The translations under genes and the position numbers were made by a program. From the NCBI GenBank assembly GCA_964617665.1, contig CAZUAH010000620.1, positions 1 to 7,874 of the forward strand: 7,874 nucleotides of DNA. The letters are read 5' to 3'. Numbering within the stretch: the stretch's first letter is position 1; each line of letters opens with the position of its first letter. The notes under the pieces are model-generated. The model was not told the origin of the DNA and did no database searches. It saw only the letters and a list, made by a program, of their open reading frames with translations. This document shows, in pieces, positions 1 to 6,900 of the stretch. Origin of the DNA: JADHUC01 sp964617665 (GTDB lineage: Bacteria; Planctomycetota; Planctomycetia; Pirellulales; Pirellulaceae).

Positions 1-598
1 CGTGGCACCATTTCACTGTCACCGGCGGCTTGTTCCCTCGCGCCGGAAACGTCCAGGTCGCCTTCTGCCAGGGAGGGACACGTTCCAGTGCGGGCCGACC
101 GGGGCCTTCCCCTTCGACGGTCAACGGATATTTGAGGTCCAGTGCCCAGAACACCAGGTCGACGGCGTGGCTGCCGATGTCCCCAATCCTTCCGTTACCA
201 AAATCCCACCAACTGCGCCAGCCCGAGGGATGGTACCAGCCACGGTGGAAGCCTGGATAAGGGTGGTGTTCTGCCGGTCCCAACCATAGATCCCAATCCA
301 GGATCTCGGGATGACTGATAGGAGGTTTGATTTTACAGCCATGGACTGATAGGAAGTTTGATTTTAGCCGATTCTCGTCGTCCAGTTCCTTGAGAATCAC
401 TTGCCCGCGCGACGACCGGGAATCGTTCGGATTCGCTTCGTCGTGCTCGTCCTCGGGCGCACTCGTCTGGAGCGCTGTGCCGCTCCCAGGAGCCGGCACA
501 TCCAATGGCTGAGCCCAAGAGGTCGCGGCCAGCAGCATGATCAGCAAGACGCCGCCCAACGGCAGTCTAATACGCCAGGACCTTTTGGCATTCGACAT
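1..598 (-). CDS. Chimeric Gfo/Idh/MocA-type oxidoreductase lacking the NAD-binding half (partial, runs off window)
   Basis: The frame is open for 199 codons from the ATG at 598 to the window edge. Residues 1-30 form a signal peptide (basic start, hydrophobic core GGVLLIMLLAATSWA). Residues 31-77 are an acidic linker I do not recognise. Residues 78-96 are encoded by a 31-base-period DNA repeat. From about residue 99 the protein is clearly the second domain of a planctomycete Gfo/Idh/MocA oxidoreductase: WDLWLGPAE, then GWYHPSGWRSWWDFGNGRIG, then DIGSHAVD. The DxxxH pair (D140, H144), which matches the family's catalytic Asp/His, is kept. The whole Rossmann domain, including the GxGxxG loop and the EKP lysine, is absent, so dehydrogenase activity is unlikely. 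An in-frame upstream ATG at 652 has the better ribosome site (AGGA, 6 bases away), but the 598 start gives a cleaner signal peptide. It may be a rearranged pseudogene whose frame stayed open by chance, or a real exported fusion. The homology is firm; whether the gene is functional is not. Confidence 0.75.
   Translation of the reverse strand, partial: MSNAKRSWRIRLPLGGVLLIMLLAATSWAQPLDVPAPGSGTALQTSAPEDEHDEANPNDSRSSRGQVILKELDDENRLKSNFLSVHGCKIKPPISHPEILDWDLWLGPAEHHPYPGFHRGWYHPSGWRSWWDFGNGRIGDIGSHAVDLVFWALDLKYPLTVEGEGPGRPALERVPPWQKATWTFPARGNKPPVTVKWCH
313..366. repeat. Imperfect 23-base direct repeat pair at the chimera junction, possible insertion-sequence end remnant
   Basis: Two copies, 313-335 and 344-366, begin GACTGATAGG and end GTTTGATTTTA. 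They differ at one base (324 versus 355) and are separated by 8 bases, giving a 31-base period. Because 31 is not a multiple of 3, the copies are read in different frames inside the ORF, so this is not a protein repeat. The pair lies exactly where recognisable oxidoreductase sequence stops (about 304-312) and unrelated sequence begins. On the plus strand the first copy is preceded by T, so the block starts TG. Tandem short terminal repeats beginning TG recall the ends of IS21-type elements; that assignment is from memory and only tentative. No transposase or second end is present. Confidence 0.6.
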
Positions 599-671
599 GC
601 AGGCGTCTTCGCGACCACTCGCCCGGGAAAAAACGCGGAAATACGGGGACATACTCAATCCTGCTTAACAC

Positions 672-684
672 GAATGCTGCATTC
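672..684. promoter_or_regulatory. 13-base palindrome upstream of the chimeric oxidoreductase, possible operator
   Basis: GAATGC-T-GCATTC is a perfect inverted repeat of 6-base arms about one base. It lies 20 bases upstream of the alternative ATG at 652 and just downstream of the only promoter-like hexamers in this gap. A role as a binding site is an inference from position and symmetry; palindromes of this size also occur by chance. Confidence 0.25.
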
Positions 685-705
685 CAAAGCCCATAGCCCT
701 TTTCG

Positions 706-735
706 AGCATAGCCTATTCCTTGCCCGAACGTAAA
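706..735 (-). promoter_or_regulatory. Weak sigma-70-like promoter candidate for the 598-1 gene
   Basis: On the minus strand TTTACG (735-730) and TATGCT (711-706) are separated by 18 bases. Each matches 4 of 6 consensus positions. It would place transcription start near 699, upstream of both candidate starts (652 and 598). The rest of the 599-854 gap holds nothing else I can identify apart from the palindrome and the hairpin listed separately. Planctomycete promoters are poorly described by this consensus, so this is only a candidate. Confidence 0.18.
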
Positions 736-812
736 CCACAATACGTGCGCCCGAATCCCGCGGCCAGCGGACTCTACAGTTTTCAACTGGTCGAACTGGC
801 GGTCCTTGCACC

Positions 813-828
813 AAAAGCCGAACGGCTT
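813..828 (-). terminator. Short hairpin downstream of the PQQ-propeller gene, possible terminator
   Basis: On the minus strand AAGCCGTTCGGCTT forms a perfect 5-6 base stem with a 2-4 base loop. It is followed by two more T residues, making a short TTTT run that is partly inside the stem. It begins 26 bases after the TAG stop at 857-855, where an operon terminator would be expected. The stem is short and the T tract weak, so termination is plausible but not certain. Confidence 0.35.
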
Positions 829-854
829 GACGACGTTAATTGACGCTCACCACT

Positions 855-3800
855 CTACTTCGCGAAGCAGGTGACGCGGCCGTCGATCGTCACGACGTAG
901 AGTTTGTCATCGGCGGCGATCATTCCGTCGAAGACCGGAGCGGCGCTGAGCGGGTACTCCGACACCTTCGATCCGTCCTCCGCCGTGAGCGCCATGAGCT
1001 TGCCGGTTGTCCCGATCGGAAGCGGTCCCTTGAACTCGGACGAATCGCCTTCGGCCTTGTTCGGCGGTCCCGCGACGAAGAGCGTCTCGCCCGCGAGCAC
1101 CATGGCGCGGCATTGCATGGGCAATCGATTCTCCCATCGGAACTTCTTCCCGGGCGCTTTGGACGTCGCGAAGAAGCGGTAGAACTCGCCGCGTCGCCAC
1201 TGACCCGCGTTCCCGCCGGGATACACGGTCCGGCCGAAGCCGTAGATGCCGTCCGCGGCAAGGACCAGAATCCGCCCCGAGGGCACCGTGTCGCCCGTCC
1301 GATGCCAACCGCCCCAGCCGCTGCCGAACGAGCCGCCGTAGACCCAGTACGTCCGATGCCACCAGGTGCTGTCCAAGAAGCCCGTCGGGCTGAACAGGTG
1401 CGTGGCCGTGCCATCCTGGGGCTCGCCGGTGGCACTTAACACGCGATGTCGCATGAAGAGCCTTTCACCATCAGTCGAGAGAATATCGGCAAGCGAGCCT
1501 TGGATATCGAAACCGCCGCCCTTCGGATGCAGCCCGGTCTTCGGGTCCCAGTCGTTGATGCAGGTCACGCTGAGCTGCTCACCGGTTTTGGAATCAAGAC
1601 AGTAGACCCGAATCCCGCCGTCAATGTAGGACGAGAGCCCCGAGGCGAAGATGATCTGGCCGTCTTTCTCAAGCACGCTGCCATGCACGGCATAGACCGA
1701 TTCGAGTTGGTCGAAGGCGATCCCGCGTCGGTCCTCAGGTCCCGCGCGGAAACGCCAAGCCAGTTGGCCATCCCGCGCGATGATGCAATAGACGTACCCG
1801 TCGCGGCAGCCGACATAGACGCGTCCATCGACCACCGTGGGCGGCGAATCGATCCGTCCGCCCGTGGTGTAAGCCCAGGCCTTCTTGCCACTGCCCGCAT
1901 CGAGAGCGTAGAGCGTATGATCGTCAACGCCGGCGACATAGAGCTTCCCGTCGGCCATTACCGAAGCGGAAAGCTTGCCCGAAAGCTCACAGGTCCAAGT
2001 CTTGCCAACCTTCGCGGGAATCGAACAGGAGGCCAAGCCGCTTCGTGCGTTATCGTGCCGGAAGACCGGCCAGTCGGTCGGCTTGACGGTTCCTTGCACG
2101 GCCTCACCATAGGCCGGTCCCTTCTCCAAGAGGCCATCATGTGATTCGGGCATGTCCTCACGCGCGGCCGCCAGTGCGTTGAATCCGTTCAGCTTCGCCT
2201 TCGGGTAACAGGCGCACGAGTGCTGCGGCGCGTAGACCAGACCGTTCGCCGGCATGACGCCGTACTGGCACGCCCCGCGAACCCAGTTGTGCGGAACGGT
2301 GCTGCCGTCGTTCACGTCCCAGAATTCGATGCCCGCCCGACCGGCCAGCACGTAGCGTGACGTGGCGCGATTCCGGTAGCAACGGTGGTGTGGCATCCCA
2401 ACCTGCCGGTTGGGATCGCTCGGGAAAGTCCGGGTTACTTCGCCCGTCTTGACGTCGCGGATCTCAGTGTAACCGCCATCGCTCGTGGATCGCAGTTTGC
2501 CGGTCCAGACTTCGCCATCAATGACGAAAACATCGGGCGGCGCGTTGTAAATCTGGGCGCACGGCGCCTTCCAAAGCTGCTTTCCATCATTGAGCGAATA
2601 GGCGATCAGTTGTCCTGATCTCCCACCGCCTCCAATCGAGACGGTCCAACTGATCTGCTCGCCGCCCTTGGCCGGAGCGTCAACGTCAGCCGAGAGAACG
2701 ATGTCCTCGTGAATGACGACGGTCGGCGACGACCAGGCTTTTCGACTGGTCAGCAGCGGCCGAGCGATCGTCCACTGCACGTCACCCGTCTTCGCGTCGA
2801 GGCAGAGAAGCTGCTTCGGGTTGTGGAAGACGACCCGGCCATCGGAGACCGCGAGCGTAAGTGGCATCAGTTCCGCGGCCTGCGGACCGAAGAGCTCCCA
2901 GAGCAGTTTTCCGTCCTTCGCATCCAGGGCCATCAGGCTCTTTCCGCGGATCGGCGGGCTGGGCTGGCCCATGCGCATCGCCTTCTCGGCCTCCGAACGG
3001 TCGATCGTCCCCTTGACAACGAAGAGGACGCCATCGGCCAACACGATCTCCGACGCGCCGTCCGTTCCGCCATACGTCTGAAGCACCTCACCCGTCGCGG
3101 CGTCGAGTTGCGAGACCGGCTCGGTATATCCGAGCGTCACATAGACACGGTCGCCCTCGGCCACAAGCCGACGGGGTAGGTGCGCCGGGCCAGATCGAAA
3201 ACCACGAAGCTGCGTCTCCCACAACGGGATCGGCTTCTTCCAGAGAAGCACGCCGTTAAACGCGTCTCGCGCCACAAGCCGCCACTTCGGCGGCAGCGTC
3301 ACGGACTCGGTCGGCCCCTCGTCGAGGATCGTGAAGATCCGGCCGCCCGTGGAAACGACGGCGCTGACCGTCGCCATATGCTCATGACTCCGCGCCCACC
3401 GCGGCCCGGCCACCCACTGCATGTGGCGTGGCTTGCCAACGACGGCGTCCTGGGCGACCGCGTTTCCATCGGGATTGCCGAGGTAATGGGTCCACTCGGC
3501 GGTGTCATTCGCGCGAGGCTTTACGATCGGCTTTCCGCCAATCAGGGCGATTCCGCCCGGCACCAGAACGCGCTTAATCTCATCGATGTCCACTTCGCAC
3601 GACGCGTCCGCGACAAGCAGGTTGACGAGGTTGTCGGTATAGGGCAATCGAGTACCATCGAACCAGTCGGCCGAGATGGGCCCGTAAAGGTTCTTCGATT
3701 GAATGAACTGGCGAGCCTTCGTCACGTTGGAAGCATTCGTGTCCAGTCCATGGACGAGGAACCTCTCACTCTCTCGCAGCTTCACCAGGGCGTCGAGCTC

Positions 3801-3908
3801 GGAACAGCCGATTCGCACCACGAGCCCTCCCTTGACCTCGGGCGTCTCGGCGTAGGACGTAGCGGCGAGGCAAAGGGATACGATCAGTGCAATGCATAGC
3901 TTCTTCAT
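855..3908 (-). CDS. Exported PQQ-like beta-propeller protein with degenerate methyltransferase-like N-terminal domain
   Basis: This 1017-residue protein starts with a signal peptide (MKKLCIALIVSLCLAATSYA, probable cleavage near residue 20). Residues 28-125 resemble a class I SAM-methyltransferase fold: VVRIGCSELDAL in place of the glycine-rich loop, HGLDTNASNVTKAR (acidic D56), LPYTDNLVNLLVAD and IKRVLVPGGIALI. The loop is degenerate and the protein is exported, so methyl transfer is doubtful. The rest is two blocks of PQQ/BamB-like propeller blades. The first (about 165-500) has LDAATGEVL, LDAKDGKLLW, LDAKTGDVQW and YSLNDGKQLW. The second (about 611-1017) opens with WPVFRHDNARSG and has LDAGSGKKAWAY, RDGQLAWRF, LDSKTGEQ and LTAEDGS. 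Between them is a Cys/His-rich segment (H507, H508, C510, C547, H563, C565, C567). The start has GGAA six bases upstream and lies 65 bases after the previous gene, so co-transcription is likely. The fold is confident; ligand and function are unknown. These proteins are often called BamB-like, but nothing here shows a role in outer-membrane assembly. Confidence 0.9.
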   Translation of the reverse strand: MKKLCIALIVSLCLAATSYAETPEVKGGLVVRIGCSELDALVKLRESERFLVHGLDTNASNVTKARQFIQSKNLYGPISADWFDGTRLPYTDNLVNLLVADASCEVDIDEIKRVLVPGGIALIGGKPIVKPRANDTAEWTHYLGNPDGNAVAQDAVVGKPRHMQWVAGPRWARSHEHMATVSAVVSTGGRIFTILDEGPTESVTLPPKWRLVARDAFNGVLLWKKPIPLWETQLRGFRSGPAHLPRRLVAEGDRVYVTLGYTEPVSQLDAATGEVLQTYGGTDGASEIVLADGVLFVVKGTIDRSEAEKAMRMGQPSPPIRGKSLMALDAKDGKLLWELFGPQAAELMPLTLAVSDGRVVFHNPKQLLCLDAKTGDVQWTIARPLLTSRKAWSSPTVVIHEDIVLSADVDAPAKGGEQISWTVSIGGGGRSGQLIAYSLNDGKQLWKAPCAQIYNAPPDVFVIDGEVWTGKLRSTSDGGYTEIRDVKTGEVTRTFPSDPNRQVGMPHHRCYRNRATSRYVLAGRAGIEFWDVNDGSTVPHNWVRGACQYGVMPANGLVYAPQHSCACYPKAKLNGFNALAAAREDMPESHDGLLEKGPAYGEAVQGTVKPTDWPVFRHDNARSGLASCSIPAKVGKTWTCELSGKLSASVMADGKLYVAGVDDHTLYALDAGSGKKAWAYTTGGRIDSPPTVVDGRVYVGCRDGYVYCIIARDGQLAWRFRAGPEDRRGIAFDQLESVYAVHGSVLEKDGQIIFASGLSSYIDGGIRVYCLDSKTGEQLSVTCINDWDPKTGLHPKGGGFDIQGSLADILSTDGERLFMRHRVLSATGEPQDGTATHLFSPTGFLDSTWWHRTYWVYGGSFGSGWGGWHRTGDTVPSGRILVLAADGIYGFGRTVYPGGNAGQWRRGEFYRFFATSKAPGKKFRWENRLPMQCRAMVLAGETLFVAGPPNKAEGDSSEFKGPLPIGTTGKLMALTAEDGSKVSEYPLSAAPVFDGMIAADDKLYVVTIDGRVTCFAK

Positions 3909-3973
3909 GATTCATTCCGATTGCTGTAATTGGGTTTTGGCTGCGGAACTCAGAAACGTAACGGCGAAGCGTG

Positions 3974-6900
3974 TTACTCTGCCACAACGACTTCTTCAAG
4001 AGCTGGCTCGTCATCTTCGCAAACAATGCGGAATCCGACGTTCCACACCCCTTGCCACCAGTGGTAGCTCAGGCGGAATGTGTCGCGCCGATCATCGCTG
4101 ATGCCCAACGACTTCGCACCGCGAACGACTTTACGGTCTTCCGGTTTGCCCGCGTCGCGACCATCGGCCGAAATGTAGGGATAGGGCCTGTACGTCGTGC
4201 GCGTCCATTCCGCCATGCGGGCCATGTTGCTCAGGCCCCATGTGCGACCGGTCGAACCGCCGTCCGCCGTCGCGCCGCCGCGGCAGGCAAATTCCCATTG
4301 GGCTTCCGTCGGCAAGGCGTACTTCTTGCCCGTCTGCTTCGACATCCACTGGCTGAATGCCATGGCCCGTTCCCACGAGATGCGGATGACCGGTTGCTCG
4401 GGGCGATTCAGCGGATTGCCGCGGTTGCCGTGGTCCTTGCCGCCGCGATCGAGATAACGGCTGTCGTGCTCCGGATCGAAGAGCTTGTACTGGGCGTTGG
4501 TAATGACCGCCTTGGAAATCCAGAACGGCCGCTCGATCTTCACCGAGCAGATCGGGTTTTCATCGTGGGAACCCTTCGGGTCACCCATGACGAACTCGCC
4601 GGCGGGGATGCGAACCATCTGGATATCGAACGATTGGCCATCCGCCCCTTCAATGGTGATGGTCTTCTCACGAATCTCGCCCTGGAGCTGTCGGGCGGTA
4701 CTGTCGTCAAACGGCCAACCGGCCAGGTCGATCTTCACCGGTTGGATCGGGGCGGGCTCCTTCGGGATGATCGGCTTGATCACCTGCTTGGGCAGTTCCG
4801 GAACGACCTCATAGTCGAGATCGATGCCGGCGTATAGCTGACGAAGATCGGCCCGACGTTCACGCTGACCTCGGGGGATCTCGCGGAACTCGCCCCAAGT
4901 GCCAAAGTACGGCACGTTCAGGTCGATCCACGTGTAGAGCCGCTCGCTCGCCTCGCGGTCGAGCTTCACACCGTAATGTCCCTTGTTGAGCATCTGGATC
5001 AACGGACTGGAATCGGCATGGTACTCGGCCGTCGGCATCATGTGATAGTCGGACTCCGGACCGGGCCGACGGACATGGGCTTGCAGCGTGCGATACGCTC
5101 GGCTGAATCCCTGCTCGTCCAGGTGCCGCAGGTCCGAGATGTTCTTTCCCTTGTACGGTGTGCCGTTGTGGCATCCGATGCAGTATTTATCGAGCGCCGG
5201 TTGCACTTCGCGCGCGAAGCTGAATCCACGCGCCGGACCGTACCACTCCTTGAGCTGCTGCGGGCTTTTCCACGCGGCGATAGGAATATGCCGCGGCGGC
5301 GCGTCGGTGCTCTTTTCGTGGCAACCGATGCATGCGAGATTCTCGCCCGGCATCGCGACGAACCAACTTCGCATCAGTTGCAGCGCTTTCCCGTCCGCGT
5401 CGAGCGGTTGCACGGCGATGGGCACGTTGGCCGGGACGTGGAACGTTGCCGACCCGTCGGTCTCGACGTCGACCGTTCCGAGAATTCGATGCACGTCCCA
5501 AGGGCCTTCCATGCCGATATACGTATGATTGGCCAGACCGTGATAGCCATAGTCGAACGCGAACAGGCGAAGCTGCTTGACCGTACCGGGAGCGACGCCC
5601 TTCAGCCCGCCGCCGCGGTAGATGTCCAGCACCTGGACAATCGCGTCCTTGCGCGAGGTATCGACCTTGCTGGGAATGACCCGCGGCCGGGGTGTTTTCT
5701 TGAGCGGCACCGGCTCGAACATGGCGACGCCCTGCTCGACGAGGATCGGCACCATGTTGTCGTAGATGTCGACCAGATAGACGCCCCACGGCGCACTGCT
5801 GCTGATCTTGCACGAAACGAGGAAGTGCTTCTCGCTCAACGGATACGGATGCAAGAACTTCGGCCAGGAGTTATCGACCAGCTTGTCGCGGATGATCGGC
5901 TCGACCTTCTGGCCGTAGCCGGGGATCCGCTGCACGACGCCGTCCGCTTCCTGTTCGCCGACCGCCGCGTCGAAGATAATCAGTTCGCCCATCCGAGGCA
6001 CGCCGTGATGGCCGGAGATGATGCCGACGAACTTCGACGGGTGGCTGGGAATCGCGCGAACGTAAAACGTCGAGTTGGGCCAGTACGAGTTGCTTCCGTA
6101 GAGAGCCTTCTGGTTCGTGCCGTCCGGGTTCATTCGCATTACGACCCGCGTGAAATAGTGCGGCGTGTCGCTGTATTCCCAGCGGGTGAACATCACGCGG
6201 CCGTCGTTGGTGACCGAGGGATACCAATCGTGATCCTGGTCGAAACAGAGTTGTCGGATGCCGGTCCCGTCGGGATTCATCACGTAGAGGTTGGCCACCT
6301 GCCCACCACCACCGATGCACGGCACGCCTTGGAAACAGGCGGTCGAGTCGAAGACAATCTGTTCGTTCGGCAGATAGCAAGCGTCGTAGTTGTCGATATC
6401 GGGCTCGGTCGGCGAGACCTGACGAAGGCCTTCACCGTCGATGCCGACCTCAAACACCTGGTAGCGATTATGTTCGGCGGGCATCGAGAAGATCATCTTC
6501 TCGGCGTCCCAATGGAGATCGACGTCGCCGACGAATACATCTTTTTCCGGGCGGAAAAGCGTCGTCAGTTTCCCGCCGTCTCGAACGGTCGAGAGCACCG
6601 CGATCTCGTTGTCGTACCGTCCCTTCTTCGTACAGTTGCCGACCCAGTTCTGCGGCAGGCCAAGATCGCCCCGACGTTTGACGACCAGGAGCTTTTCGAA
6701 GTCCAGCAACGGGTTCGCCAGGAGCGCTTCGCGACCGAGTTTTTCCAGCCCCTCGATGTCGTCTTCCTTGAGCCGGTCGAGTCGGGCCAGGTATTCTTTA
6801 CCCTTGGGATAGCGGTTGCCGAACGTGGCGATCAGGTCGTTGATGGCCAGCCGGAGCGATTCGACCGATCCGCTGGCGCCGGTGGTTTCGTTGAGAACAA

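Noticed and set aside
121..342. Minus-strand frame starting MAVKSNLLSV, beginning inside the repeat
   Set aside because: It is shifted relative to the frame that gives the clear oxidoreductase sequence (WDLWLGPA, GDIGSHAVD) and has no similarity of its own.
313..366. CRISPR-like repeat-spacer-repeat
   Set aside because: Only two copies, a spacer of 8 bases, and no cas genes; the arrangement does not fit a CRISPR array.
840..3899. Several plus-strand open frames of 150-240 codons opposite the PQQ-propeller gene
   Set aside because: Arg/Ala-rich low-information translations without recognisable motifs; the minus-strand propeller repeats explain the region.
3909..3973. Terminator or promoter in the gap between the multidomain and PQQ-propeller genes
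   Set aside because: Only a loose GTAAC/GTTAC inverted repeat without a T tract was found, and no convincing promoter hexamers; read-through is more likely.
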